DNA of 64,000 nucleotides from Lachnospiraceae bacterium (lineage in GTDB: Bacteria > Bacillota > Clostridia > Lachnospirales > Lachnospiraceae). Under the pieces are notes generated by a model, which saw only the letters and a program-made list of their open reading frames with translations, did no database searches and was not told the DNA's origin. The stretch is taken from the NCBI GenBank assembly GCA_009911195.1, contig QXWV01000002.1, positions 124,001 to 188,000 of the forward strand. Direction: 5' to 3'. Numbering within the stretch: position 1 is the stretch's first letter; each line of letters starts with the position of its first letter. The translations under genes and the position numbers were made by a program. Below, in pieces: positions 25,226-34,866 of the stretch.

Positions 25226-27559
25226 TTACCCACAGGAATCAAGCCGGTAAATCCCCCCTGCGCATGTCTCCCAAATATAACGCCCTTTTTTATCCCTGCA
25301 AACCTGGACATCTTCCCCTTCCTTCGATACCTTAAGGTTTTCACTGCAGCGAATCACCACTCTCCCTCCTTTCCTTGCATGGAGGACAGCTTCTCTCAGC
25401 CTACCTTCCTGCCAGCGTATATCCACTTCAAATCCTCCTTCCGCACATAGTCCTTTTACGCTCCCCTCCCCCCAAGAAGACGGGAGTGCCGGAAGAAAGC
25501 ATATTTCACCCAGATGGCTCTGCAGCAGCATCTGTGCAATTCCACAGACGCCTCCCAAATTCCCGTCTATCTGGAATACCCAAGGAATGCCGGGAATCCT
25601 TTCCAGGGGGGGATGCAAATCGAACAGATTCGGAGCCGTCAGCTTCCCCAAAAGATGATATATATATTTTACCGCACTGTTCCCATCCCCAAAGCGCGCA
25701 TATAGGTTGACCAGCCATGCGCAGCTCCAGCCTGTGTGCCCTCCGCCGTATTCCATACGGCGCTCCAATGACTTTTTGCCGGCCTCTAAAAAATCCTGGT
25801 TCTCGTACTGATTAATCTGATTAGAAGGAAATATTGGATATAAATGCGAAAAATGCCGGTGTCCTATTTCCCACTCATCATAATCTTCCCGCCATTCCAT
25901 TAGCTGGCCATGCCGGCCAATACCAAATCCAGGCAATTTTTCCAAGATAACGGCTGCCTGCCCACTAAGTTCCGATTTCTTCCCCAAAATCTTTTCACTT
26001 TCTAAAAATTGTATCAGAATATCCCGTAGAATAGCCGTATCCATAACAGAACTCATACAGATTCTTCCCGTTTTCCCATTTTTCATGATATATGTGTTCT
26101 CCGGAGAGACCGAAGGGCAGATTACCAGTTCTCCCTTATCCTCCATCAAAAAATCCGCAAAAAACAGCACACACTCATATAATACCGGATACATCCGTTC
26201 CAGAAAGTCCTGGTCCATAGTGTACCGGTAATGTTGCCAGATATGCGTTGCAAGCCATGCGCCCCCCATCACCCAGTATGAAGCCGGTATCGCCAAATCC
26301 TGGGGCGCTGTATCCGCCCACACATCCGTATTATGATGGGCAACAAATCCACAGCAGCCATACATTTCCGTAGCTGTGCGCCTGCCGTTTTCCATCATCC
26401 GTTCCAAATGGTCAAACAGCGGCATGTGGCACTCCGAAAGGTTGCAGATTTCTGCCGGCCAGTAATTCATCTGCGTATTGATATTAATCGTATATTTGGA
26501 ATCCCATATTGGTTCCAGTTTCTCGCACCAGATTCCCTGTAGATTAGCCGGCAGCCCTCCCGGCTGGCTACAGGACATTAGCAGGTAACGCCCATATGCA
26601 TAGTAAAGCGATACCATCCCGCGGTCAATGCCCCCGTCCGCAATACGCCTTAGCCGTTCGTTCGTAGGAATCGCTTCCAGTTCCGGATTCCCGGCTTCCA
26701 GCTCCAATACCGAACGGCCGAATATTTCTTTATGCCTGCGGATATGTGATTCCCTTACCTCGTCAAAGCTTTCCAAATCCAGCCCGGACAATTGCTGCTG
26801 AAGATGCTTGTAGCAGTTGGCAATTTTTTTATCCCGTAACGGATATGTAGTCACACCGTTTAGGTAGATTACTATCCTGTCTGCGTTTTTTATCACCAAA
26901 TGTTCCCCGATTGTCCGTATACTGCCCCCCTGCACACATGCTTTCGCCTGCACACAGAATTCGCTTCCCCCTTTTCCCAAATCCCCATCCATATAAATTG
27001 TGTCTTTCCCTGCACTTCCGGCACAGTTATAATACCTCCCCCTTGTCAAAAGCCCTGACATGGAAAGCCCCCCTCCCCTGTCCGTAGAGAATTCCACTGC
27101 AAGGACATCGGCCTCCTTGGAAATAAAAGCTTTTATAGTGTATGCAATTTCATCCTGCATATAGCTGACTGACACAGTTCCGGTCTCTAAATCCAATTCA
27201 CGCCTGTAGCCCATAACTTCACTGCCGCTGTTGCTGATGCGATATGAAAACTGACCCAATGTTTGAAACGGCCTCTGGCTCTGCGGCGTTCCCGACAGAG
27301 CATAGACACCCAGTTCCTCTGCCTCTTCAATTCTATCTTCTTTTATAAGGCTACGTATTTTAACTATATTTTTTCTGGCATCCGGATTGATACGGTTAAT
27401 CGGGCCTCCATAAACAACACTTTCCTCATTCAACTGAATCCTGCCCTCAAACGGCTCTCCATAAACCATGGCCCCCAGCCGCCCGTTTCCCAGCGGAAGC
27501 GCTTCCATCCATTCTTTAGCAAAATCTTTATAAAAAATTTTATTCATTTCAGTTACCAT
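25226..27559 (-). CDS. GH95 glycosidase (alpha-L-fucosidase / alpha-L-galactosidase family)
   Basis: About 777 residues, no signal peptide, so cytoplasmic. The N-terminal EALPLGNGRLGAMVYG ... IQLNEESVVYGGP is the GH95 signature. In the (alpha/alpha)6 barrel, ININTQMNYWPAE carries the two Asn residues that activate water in this inverting family, and LMEWREDYDEWEIGHRHFSHL carries the likely acid Glu. The first part is a beta-sandwich. Family members release L-fucose (or L-galactose) from alpha-1,2 linkages. Last gene of the glycan operon, 107 bp after GH31; it needs the ABC importer for substrate. Start uncertain between 27559 and 27547. Confidence 0.9.
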   Translation of the reverse strand: MVTEMNKIFYKDFAKEWMEALPLGNGRLGAMVYGEPFEGRIQLNEESVVYGGPINRINPDARKNIVKIRSLIKEDRIEEAEELGVYALSGTPQSQRPFQTLGQFSYRISNSGSEVMGYRRELDLETGTVSVSYMQDEIAYTIKAFISKEADVLAVEFSTDRGGGLSMSGLLTRGRYYNCAGSAGKDTIYMDGDLGKGGSEFCVQAKACVQGGSIRTIGEHLVIKNADRIVIYLNGVTTYPLRDKKIANCYKHLQQQLSGLDLESFDEVRESHIRRHKEIFGRSVLELEAGNPELEAIPTNERLRRIADGGIDRGMVSLYYAYGRYLLMSCSQPGGLPANLQGIWCEKLEPIWDSKYTININTQMNYWPAEICNLSECHMPLFDHLERMMENGRRTATEMYGCCGFVAHHNTDVWADTAPQDLAIPASYWVMGGAWLATHIWQHYRYTMDQDFLERMYPVLYECVLFFADFLMEDKGELVICPSVSPENTYIMKNGKTGRICMSSVMDTAILRDILIQFLESEKILGKKSELSGQAAVILEKLPGFGIGRHGQLMEWREDYDEWEIGHRHFSHLYPIFPSNQINQYENQDFLEAGKKSLERRMEYGGGHTGWSCAWLVNLYARFGDGNSAVKYIYHLLGKLTAPNLFDLHPPLERIPGIPWVFQIDGNLGGVCGIAQMLLQSHLGEICFLPALPSSWGEGSVKGLCAEGGFEVDIRWQEGRLREAVLHARKGGRVVIRCSENLKVSKEGEDVQVCRDKKGRYIWETCAGGIYRLDSCG

Positions 27560-27666
27560 GCCCTTTCCACAATCCACAAATTTATGTACACGTTGCGTTG
27601 GCTCAAATTTGCATACGGTTGGCAGGAATCGGCCGCAAAGGCAGATACACAGGAAATCCAGAAAGC

Positions 27667-30060
27667 CTATCTGTCAGTTCCATGGATATGCACTTCCATT
27701 TTCTCTCTCCATTCCTTCTCCATTCCCGGGAATCCCCCCACCGTTTCGCCTACCATCAGCCTCTGCGCCGCTTCATCCCATATCAAATCCGTTATTGCAT
27801 AACTGCCGCTTTCGTAACGGTAATTGTTCCCCTCATCCTCATATAGCGTAAATTTTGCGTCCTTTCCCGGATAAACATGGATTTCCAGCGGATTTCCGTT
27901 TTCCTCATCTGCATACATTAGCCCTTTTTTCATCGGGATAACCGAACCGGCTTTCACAAAAACCGGAAGTCGGTCAAGCGGCGCCTCTACATCCACAAAC
28001 TGCCCTCCAGCATATTTTTTGTCTGTCCAGTAATGATACCAGTCATCCCCCGCCGGCAAATAGCATTTCCATATTTTATCTGCCTTAATTTTCCGCCCGC
28101 CCTTTCCATAATACATGGGTGCTGTCACCGGGCAGATGAGCAGATTTTTCCCAAATAAAAATTCCTGTTCCACCTTTCTGGCCTGAGCATCTTCCATATA
28201 ATCAAACAGAAGGCTACGCATCATTGTTCCATGGTTCAGATACACATCCCCTGCCAAAGAATAAATATATGGCATCAAATCATACCTTAGCCGGATATAT
28301 TTTTCGATGGCATCATAAAATGGCTCTCCTTTTTTCCCGAAATTCCAGATTTCCCGCGGTGTGTCAGTTCCATGGGAACGGAACATAGGGAGAAATGTGC
28401 CTGCCTCCAGCCATCTGACATACAGCTCCCGGTAGCCATAATCCGCCACTCCTTCGTCATATTCCCCCCGCCAGAACCATTTGGGGGAAGAATCCGTATT
28501 GCAGCCACAGCCTCTATTCTGCCATTTATCACCTACCGTAAAGAATCCTCCGATGTCAAACGTCCAATACGGATATCCTGACAATCCCATATTTAAGCCT
28601 TCCACAATCTGCTTTTTCAACGTTTCCCAGGAAGCATAAGTATCTCCAGACCAAAGTACTGCCCCATACTGCTGACCCGATATATATCCTGAACGGGTTA
28701 GGTTCAGCACGCGAATATCCTCCGTCTCTTTCCGCTGGTTTTCATAGATTCCCTTTGCATGCATCAAAGCAAATAGATTCGCTTCTTCTGGCGGCAAATA
28801 TTTTTTGTGTTCATTTCCCACCAGCATATAACGCTCCCATGGCTCCCTCTTCATAGAGCCCCCCCAATCCGGCCCACTGAACGGCTCTGTGGAATCACAC
28901 CACCAGGAATCAAACCCTCCCGCAAATAACTCCTCCTTTGCCTGCTTCCAGTACATCTCCCTCGCTTCCTCTGAAAATGCATTATATGTGGCATAATCAT
29001 TCAAAAGATGCCCTGCCTTAAAAAATTCCGTATGGTTTTTCCCTCCCGTATTCATATTTGGCCAGACCGATACCATAGAATGTGCATGCATTCCATGAAT
29101 CTTTTCCATGCATTCTTTCAGGTCCCCATAGCGGAACTTATCCACCAACTTTTCGCCCCAGTTGCCGGAATCCCATGTATTCCAATCCTGCACCACACAA
29201 TCTAACGGCACTTCCAGTTCCCGATATTTCCGTACCACATCGACAAGTTCTTTCGCTGTATAATACTGTTCCTTTGACTGGATATAACCAAATGCCCATT
29301 TGGGCAGCATAGCCGCACGGCCGGTCAGGGAACGAATTGCCTTAATAATTTTATCCGGTGTCCTTTGGGCGATAAAATAATAGTCCATTTGGGAAACTGT
29401 ATCAAAAAGCAGGTAAGAATCGTCATCGCCATCATGGAATACCATCAAGCTGCCACAGTTAAACAGCATCCCATATCCCTCATCCGATAAAAACACAGGC
29501 ATAGGAATCCTCATATTATGTTGATACAAATATTGGTCATGCCCTCTGTAATTGTAAATGCCTTCCTCTGCCTGCCCCAGGCCATAAATCCCCTCCTCCT
29601 CCTTCCACCGGAAATGCAGCCGCCCCTTGTATGCCTGATGGTCTGTCACTTGTTTCAGGTTTTGAATAAAATTCCGCTCCCCGTCCACTGTCCTGACCCT
29701 ATCAATTACTGGCTCTTCATCGCCTGTGGTATATCGCATCACGTCAATTTTTTCCAATTCCTTGCGCCCCTCTTCCAAAAGGCAGCGTCCATCTGTCAGG
29801 CTTGTCCAAATAACCCTCCCATCCTCCTTTAAGACTTCTGCCTGCACACTCTTTGTGCTAATCTGAAAGCTGCGCTCCGTTTCTTTTGCCGAAAACGGCA
29901 CCGGCGCAAAATTATCCATGCTAATCAAAACAGATTCCATATCATCAATAGGCTCCTGACTGAAAATGCACCGAAAGACCTCTTCCTCTATCGGAATCAG
30001 GCGCAAATAATACGCCTCGCCAGCCAATTCCACATACTGCCCTGTATGTATATATTTCAT
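27667..30060 (-). CDS. GH31 alpha-glycosidase (alpha-xylosidase/alpha-glucosidase type)
   Basis: 797 residues, no signal peptide. An N-terminal beta-sandwich (GIYGLGQAEEGIYNYRG) precedes the barrel. The nucleophile Asp is in GFDSWWCDSTEP and the acid/base in VLWSGDTYASWETL. The YicI-like features (WWCDSTEP, YWTFDIGGFF, and FRSHGTDTPREIW) favour the alpha-xylosidase or related subgroup over starch enzymes. Together with a GH95 fucosidase it suggests intracellular trimming of a fucosylated or xylosylated oligosaccharide, for example from xyloglucan or a host glycan. It lies 45 bp after the small unknown gene. Confidence 0.9.
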   Translation of the reverse strand: MKYIHTGQYVELAGEAYYLRLIPIEEEVFRCIFSQEPIDDMESVLISMDNFAPVPFSAKETERSFQISTKSVQAEVLKEDGRVIWTSLTDGRCLLEEGRKELEKIDVMRYTTGDEEPVIDRVRTVDGERNFIQNLKQVTDHQAYKGRLHFRWKEEEGIYGLGQAEEGIYNYRGHDQYLYQHNMRIPMPVFLSDEGYGMLFNCGSLMVFHDGDDDSYLLFDTVSQMDYYFIAQRTPDKIIKAIRSLTGRAAMLPKWAFGYIQSKEQYYTAKELVDVVRKYRELEVPLDCVVQDWNTWDSGNWGEKLVDKFRYGDLKECMEKIHGMHAHSMVSVWPNMNTGGKNHTEFFKAGHLLNDYATYNAFSEEAREMYWKQAKEELFAGGFDSWWCDSTEPFSGPDWGGSMKREPWERYMLVGNEHKKYLPPEEANLFALMHAKGIYENQRKETEDIRVLNLTRSGYISGQQYGAVLWSGDTYASWETLKKQIVEGLNMGLSGYPYWTFDIGGFFTVGDKWQNRGCGCNTDSSPKWFWRGEYDEGVADYGYRELYVRWLEAGTFLPMFRSHGTDTPREIWNFGKKGEPFYDAIEKYIRLRYDLMPYIYSLAGDVYLNHGTMMRSLLFDYMEDAQARKVEQEFLFGKNLLICPVTAPMYYGKGGRKIKADKIWKCYLPAGDDWYHYWTDKKYAGGQFVDVEAPLDRLPVFVKAGSVIPMKKGLMYADEENGNPLEIHVYPGKDAKFTLYEDEGNNYRYESGSYAITDLIWDEAAQRLMVGETVGGFPGMEKEWREKMEVHIHGTDR

Positions 30061-30105
30061 AACAAGCTCTACTTCCTTTCTTTCTATGACTATCCTGTTG
30101 AATTT

Positions 30106-30399
30106 TCATGCATTCACTGAATCCATAACAAACTTTTCCACTTTTTTTAATTCTTCCGGATAATCCCCATGAACCGCCATCCGAAAAAAAGCATCCCCCC
30201 GGATTCCCTTCAACAAAAAATGCTCCGATTCTACTTTAAAAAACGGTTTCCTCAGCATCTTCATGTACAGGAAGCTTCCCAGCGGACGCAAAGCCTCTAT
30301 AAATCCATCGTCCATAGGCTGCCCCAAAATAAAATCATAGGCATACCAGCCTGCTTCCGCACAACGTTCCCTGGATGCTGTAATCTCTAATATTTTCAT
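30106..30399 (-). CDS. Small protein of unknown function paired with the class V PLP enzyme
   Basis: 97 residues, starting MKILEITASRERC. The start lies 4 bp after the stop of the PLP enzyme gene, which means tight coupling. It is basic to neutral with no signal or membrane segment; two Cys-free halves show alternating strands and helices (LYMKMLRKPFFKVESEHFLL ... YPEELKKVEKFVMDSV), suggesting a small alpha/beta domain. I do not recognise the family. Possible roles are a partner or sulfur acceptor of the PLP enzyme, but no conserved acceptor Cys is evident beyond Cys13. Confidence 0.75.
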   Translation of the reverse strand: MKILEITASRERCAEAGWYAYDFILGQPMDDGFIEALRPLGSFLYMKMLRKPFFKVESEHFLLKGIRGDAFFRMAVHGDYPEELKKVEKFVMDSVNA

Positions 30400-30403
30400 A
30401 CCA

Positions 30404-31546
30404 TCATCTTCCCACTGCCACCGCAATTTCCTCCATAATTTCTAAGAACCTTTCCGCTTCCTGCCTTTTCGTCAATGCGGAGATGCTGACCCTCACTGTT
30501 CCATACCTTTCCGTCCCCAATGCCTGATGGATAAGCGGCGCACAGTGCAGCCCAGCACGCACTACCGTTTCATACCCATTCTGTAAGATATATGCCAGTT
30601 CCGATGGTCGCAGCCCGGCTATATTCATACTTAGAACCGGCCCCTTGTTCCGCGCCTTCTCCCCATAGACCGTCACACCATTCAATTCCGCCAGCCCATT
30701 ATACAAAAGCTCCATCAGCCTTTGTTCCTCTTCCTCAATCTTTTTCACGCCCCTCTCCAGGATATATTCCGTTCCGGCATTTAATGCCCGAAGCCCATGC
30801 CCGTTCAAGGTCCCTACCTCATACTCATATTCGTTGTCTTTATAAACCAGTTTATTACTATCATTTCCCGTTCCCCCATACCGGTATGGCTTCATCTTAA
30901 CCCCCTCCCTCAGGAAATACCCACCTGTTCCCTGGGAGCCAAATAAACCCTTATGCCCTGTAAAAACAAGTGCATCCACATACCATTCATCACAGTCTAC
31001 CGGAATGCACCCGGCACTCTGGGAAGCATCCAGCAGGAACAATACCCCATGCCTTTTTGCAATCTCCCCAAACAATGCAGCCTCCTGCACCATGCCTGTC
31101 ACATTGGAGCAATGGTTCAGGACAAACAGCCCCGTCTCATCTGTAATCCGCTCCTCAAATGCCTCTGGATTCACCCACCCATATTTATCGCAGGGCACAA
31201 TTTCCAGCTCTATCCCATCCGCAATCCCATTGAGCAAAGGGCGGAATACACTATTATGCTCCGTCTGTGTAACTAGTATTTTCTTCCCTTTCCTTTCCAG
31301 GCCATGGAAAAGCTGGTTCAGGGAATCCGTCGCTCCCGATGTAAAATAAATCCGTTCCGGGCTGCCGATTCCGAAAAGCCTGCCCAAATTTTCCCGGCAG
31401 CATGTAAACACATCCTTACCTGTTCCCTGCCCGCTGCTGCGGAACTGCCCTTCTGGAGGGGAACATAAAGCCGCAGTGTGCGCTTCTGCAACACACTGCG
31501 GCTTAGGATATGTGGTTGCTGCATTATTCAGATAAACCATATCCAT
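30404..31546 (-). CDS. Class V PLP-dependent aminotransferase, cysteine desulfurase-like
   Basis: 380 residues of the IscS/SufS/CsdA fold. The opening MVYLNNAATTYPKP, the GATDSLNQ cofactor loop, the TEHNSV His, the LDASQSAG Asp and the Schiff-base Lys in FTGHKGLFGSQGTGG are all present. The late RAGLHCAPLIHQALGT contains the Cys at the position of the catalytic desulfurase Cys, as in other 'Csd-like' proteins next to selenium or sulfur genes. It would release sulfur or selenium from Cys or Sec. Its place inside a sugar-use operon is odd. The next gene starts 4 bp after its stop. Confidence 0.87.
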   Translation of the reverse strand: MDMVYLNNAATTYPKPQCVAEAHTAALCSPPEGQFRSSGQGTGKDVFTCCRENLGRLFGIGSPERIYFTSGATDSLNQLFHGLERKGKKILVTQTEHNSVFRPLLNGIADGIELEIVPCDKYGWVNPEAFEERITDETGLFVLNHCSNVTGMVQEAALFGEIAKRHGVLFLLDASQSAGCIPVDCDEWYVDALVFTGHKGLFGSQGTGGYFLREGVKMKPYRYGGTGNDSNKLVYKDNEYEYEVGTLNGHGLRALNAGTEYILERGVKKIEEEEQRLMELLYNGLAELNGVTVYGEKARNKGPVLSMNIAGLRPSELAYILQNGYETVVRAGLHCAPLIHQALGTERYGTVRVSISALTKRQEAERFLEIMEEIAVAVGR

Positions 31547-31559
31547 TCTACTCCCATGA

Positions 31560-31615
31560 TGATGCTTTATAGCATCACAAGTTCAAATGCAGAATGCCTG
31601 TTTTCCTGGCATTCT
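31560..31615. repeat. Two-hairpin intergenic element
   Basis: TGATGCT-TTAT-AGCATCA (31560-31577) and AGAATGCC (31591-31598) with GGCATTCT (31608-31615), both perfect, fill much of the 100-bp gap between the isomerase and the PLP enzyme genes. No U-run follows, so it is not a normal terminator; a dispersed repeat or RNA processing site is possible. Confidence 0.6.
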
Positions 31616-31645
31616 TCGGTACGAGCGTTAGAAGTTTTTCTCACA

Positions 31646-33013
31646 CTACCCCTCCAGCACTTTAAAGCCCATAACCTCCGCCAGGTCTTTCAATTCCTGC
31701 ATATAGTTGCCAAATACCAGTACCTGGTGATGGCCGAATCCTGCCAGATGATGCATATATCTTCTCGCATCATCCATCTGGATATAATAATACGGGCTAC
31801 AGTAAACTTCATCATACTCGGAGCGGAGCACCTGCCCTACTTTAACGCATATCGTATCGCCGGCCGGGTTAAAGCGTGCCAACGTTACGTCATCCTGTTC
31901 GTTTTCCGTAAAATCAACCTGTAGCTTTCCGCCGAACCCCTGCCCGGTAAATGCCCACAGCTTATATTCCAAAGGCTTTGTGCCGTATCCATTCATGCAT
32001 AGAGCCGGAACAGCATGGTGGATACGCAACAGTTCATCCGTTTCATGATTTGGATTGCCCATAAATGCCGGACGACGGGCTGCATATTGCAAAATGCTCA
32101 TAGCCAACAGTGCATTCAAGTCTTCTTCGCATCCGCTGGGAATACCTTCATCTTTCATCAACGAATGGCACATGCAGGGAGTGAACTTCCTCTCCTGGGG
32201 AATCTCAGAGGTACAAAGTTCATGGCACGCCGTAGAAAATGCATTACAGTCATAAATATCCATCATCTTCTTTGCTGCCAGATAATACTTCACATCATTA
32301 AGAAACCAATCCGTGTTCACCTTTGTTTCCCTAGAACCATTGATAACCCTGTCTGCAATCGGCTGAGCCGCTTCATCGGTAATCTCATCCATATATTTGA
32401 AAATCTCCCGGAACGGAAGCTTGATTACTTCAAACCCATATTTCTGGCGCAATACTTCCGGGTCCCGGATTAAACTTTGGATGCCAAAAGTAGGCTGCCC
32501 GCCTGCGGTCAGCACAAGGGCCCTGGTCTGCGACACCGCTTTCCGCACCCACAGAAGATGTGCAATTTCATTCAGGTCCCGGATATCCATTGCCACATAA
32601 GCCTCAACCCCGATATTCCTGCAATATGCCGCAAAATCAATCCCTTCATTGCCATTTTGCAAAATAACTATAGGCTTCTTGTAGCGTTCCAGCTTCGGAA
32701 TCCTCCAATTCATACAAAGGAAGAAATCCACCTGAGCCATATCTTCTTCAATCTTCTCAAATACGTCTCTCCCTACAACGAATTTTTCGTCATAGCGGGC
32801 ATCTACTGCTTCCAAAAACCGAATCTCGTCCGTCGCCTGCTCCAACACCTTTTTGGCCTCATCAAATGCCTTGTCAGCCGCTGCGCTTTCCGCCTCCACG
32901 GTCATATCTTCCTTATAGCCCGCACGGCATGGCCCTTCCCAGAAATGGGAATGAGTCAGGCAGCCTACAATCGGGCGCACAATCAGTTTCGTGTTCATCG
33001 CTAATTCTTTCAT
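31646..33013 (-). CDS. L-fucose/L-arabinose isomerase family protein
   Basis: About 455 residues of the fucose/arabinose isomerase-like family, metal-dependent ketol isomerases. N-terminal Rossmann-like text (LIVRPIVGCLTHSHFWEG) and the C-terminal beta-barrel with conserved Cys, His and acidic residues (CHELCTSEIP, FTPCMCHSLMKDEGIPSGCEEDLNALL, MDDARRYMHHLAGFGHH) are visible. It would convert a released sugar such as L-fucose to its ketose. The start 33013 has GGAG 6 bp upstream and keeps the spacing of a leader motif shared with clpX and a glycosyltransferase. It lies between importer and glycosidase genes. Confidence 0.85.
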   Translation of the reverse strand: MKELAMNTKLIVRPIVGCLTHSHFWEGPCRAGYKEDMTVEAESAAADKAFDEAKKVLEQATDEIRFLEAVDARYDEKFVVGRDVFEKIEEDMAQVDFFLCMNWRIPKLERYKKPIVILQNGNEGIDFAAYCRNIGVEAYVAMDIRDLNEIAHLLWVRKAVSQTRALVLTAGGQPTFGIQSLIRDPEVLRQKYGFEVIKLPFREIFKYMDEITDEAAQPIADRVINGSRETKVNTDWFLNDVKYYLAAKKMMDIYDCNAFSTACHELCTSEIPQERKFTPCMCHSLMKDEGIPSGCEEDLNALLAMSILQYAARRPAFMGNPNHETDELLRIHHAVPALCMNGYGTKPLEYKLWAFTGQGFGGKLQVDFTENEQDDVTLARFNPAGDTICVKVGQVLRSEYDEVYCSPYYYIQMDDARRYMHHLAGFGHHQVLVFGNYMQELKDLAEVMGFKVLEG

Positions 33014-33069
33014 TTTTTTCTCCATTTCTGCGCTTCTTTTTGCGCATCTTATTTTATTTGTTTATTTAA

Positions 33070-33891
33070 TTATTCTTTCACCGCGCCTGATGTCAGTCCT
33101 CCGATAATATACTTTTGTCCAATCAAATATACAAGAATGACCGGTATACAGGTCAGGACAATATCTGCGAATATGTAATTCCAATAGTTCGTATTTTTGC
33201 CAAAGAACTGGTATACCGCCATCGTCATAGGGAATAACTTGCTCTTGGATGACAGGTACAGGGGTGTAAGAAAGTCGCTCCACACTCCCATAAACTGCAG
33301 GATAAAGCAGGTAAACAATACCGGTTTCAGCATTGGTATGATAATCCTGAAAAACAGTGCTACAGGTCCAGCCCCATCAAGCACCGCCGCCTCATCAAGC
33401 TCCACTGGTACCGATGAAATAAAATTCCGGATGGTAAATACGCAAAACGGAATCATTGCGCTTGTAAAAACAACCACTATCCCCGCTTTTGTATTCGTCA
33501 GGTGGAATGCACTCAAAACCCTGGACAATGTCACATAGTTTACAGGAAAGAACAGCCCGCAAAGCACGAAGTAATATAAAAATATATTGGCCTTTATCCT
33601 CCGCCTGCTCATTACAAACGATGCCATTGCGGAACTCACCACTCCGATTAACGTGGATACCCCAGCATAAACAAGGCTATTGAAAAAGCCCTGTATCAGC
33701 TTCCCTTTCTCAATCACTTCCGTATAATTAGAAAACTGCCATTCCTTTGGAAGCGACAAATTCATCCTCGCCGCCTCCCCCTTTGTTTTAAAAGAATTGA
33801 TTACCACAAGATAAAACGGAAGGACTACCGCAAGGCACAACAGAATCATCAGTACATGCTTACATGCGGCAAGCATTCTCTTTTTCGTCAT
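33070..33891 (-). CDS. ABC sugar transporter permease (MalG/UgpE type)
   Basis: About 273 residues, six membrane helices, no long N-terminal loop. The coupling EAA motif is ELDEAAVLDGAGPVALFFRIIIPMLKP in pieces around residue 190. ACAGGAGGTGCAGCA precedes ATG 33891, which overlaps the end of the partner permease gene by 4 bp (ATGA). It completes the membrane channel of a CUT1-type oligosaccharide importer; no ATPase gene is in the cluster, so a shared MsmK-like ATPase is expected elsewhere. Confidence 0.93.
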   Translation of the reverse strand: MTKKRMLAACKHVLMILLCLAVVLPFYLVVINSFKTKGEAARMNLSLPKEWQFSNYTEVIEKGKLIQGFFNSLVYAGVSTLIGVVSSAMASFVMSRRRIKANIFLYYFVLCGLFFPVNYVTLSRVLSAFHLTNTKAGIVVVFTSAMIPFCVFTIRNFISSVPVELDEAAVLDGAGPVALFFRIIIPMLKPVLFTCFILQFMGVWSDFLTPLYLSSKSKLFPMTMAVYQFFGKNTNYWNYIFADIVLTCIPVILVYLIGQKYIIGGLTSGAVKE

Positions 33892-34766
33892 TGCTGCACC
33901 TCCTGTTTGCTCATGCTCTTTACAATCCATACCCCGACTACAGCCGTAATAAATAACAGAATCGTGTTCAATGCTGTGGACATTCCATAATGCCCGGAGG
34001 AATATAATTGATAGGAATAAGTTGTAATCACTTCCGTCGCATGCCCTGGGCCTCCATTAGTCAATACATATATGATATCAAACACTTTCAGTCCATAAGT
34101 AATGCCGAATACCAGGTTAATCATCACGGAACCCGAAAGCATAGGCAGCGTCACATACCGCAGCCTCTGCCAGAAATTTGCTCCATCAATCTGTGCCGCC
34201 TCATAATAGGACCTTGGGATGGTACTTAAGCCTGCAATAAAAATTGTCATGACATAACCGATACCCCTCCATGCATCCACTCCGAAAATAGATTTCCAGA
34301 CAACATTCAAATCCGACAGCCATTTCTGTTTCAGAAAACCCAAATGAAGAAATTCAAAAACACTATTGAGCAATCCGTTGTTATAATTCAAAATTGATGT
34401 AAATAAAATACCGATAATCACATACGGCAATATGGACGGCAGATACAGCAAAGTCCTGTATATGCCTTTCCCCTGAAGCCCTTCATTAAGCATGATAGCC
34501 AAAAACAGAGCCGGAATCAGCTTCACGATATTTGAAACAATTGTAAACATCAGCGTATGCCCGATTCCCGAAAGATAGTCCTTATCCGAAGTGAAAATTT
34601 CGATATAGTTGCGAAGCCCCACAAAACTTACTTCTCCCATGCTGCGGGAATTCCAGTCCGTGAACGAATATCCGATTCCGAGGATACTAGGCAGAAGGAA
34701 AAAAATACTGTAAAGCGCGAGCGGAACAAACAAGAACCACATTGGATATATTTTATTTTTTTTCAA
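33888..34766 (-). CDS. ABC sugar transporter permease (MalF/UgpA type)
   Basis: 292 residues with six membrane helices. The N-terminal region FLFVPLALYSIFFLLPSILGIGYSFTDWN is typical of the first CUT1 permease, and the EAA loop reads YYEAAQIDGANFWQRLRYVTLPML. It is separated from the substrate-binding protein gene by a 100-bp gap with a stable hairpin, and overlaps the second permease by 4 bp. Specificity is inferred only from the glycosidases of the operon. Confidence 0.93.
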   Translation of the reverse strand: MKKNKIYPMWFLFVPLALYSIFFLLPSILGIGYSFTDWNSRSMGEVSFVGLRNYIEIFTSDKDYLSGIGHTLMFTIVSNIVKLIPALFLAIMLNEGLQGKGIYRTLLYLPSILPYVIIGILFTSILNYNNGLLNSVFEFLHLGFLKQKWLSDLNVVWKSIFGVDAWRGIGYVMTIFIAGLSTIPRSYYEAAQIDGANFWQRLRYVTLPMLSGSVMINLVFGITYGLKVFDIIYVLTNGGPGHATEVITTYSYQLYSSGHYGMSTALNTILLFITAVVGVWIVKSMSKQEVQQ

Positions 34767-34791
34767 AGAATCACCACTTTCCCGGTTTTAG

Positions 34792-34833
34792 AAAGTGCCG
34801 GTGGGGCACAGGCCGCTCCCCTCCGGCAACTTT
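34792..34833 (-). other. Stable intercistronic hairpin between binding-protein and permease genes
   Basis: AAAGT, GCCGG and GGGG segments pair with CCCC, CCGGC and ACTTT (about 14 bp with two small interruptions). No U-run follows on the minus strand. Such hairpins commonly protect the binding-protein mRNA and lower permease output. Confidence 0.65.
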
Positions 34834-34866
34834 ACCTTCACTGTTTCTATCACTTTACAGAACTAT

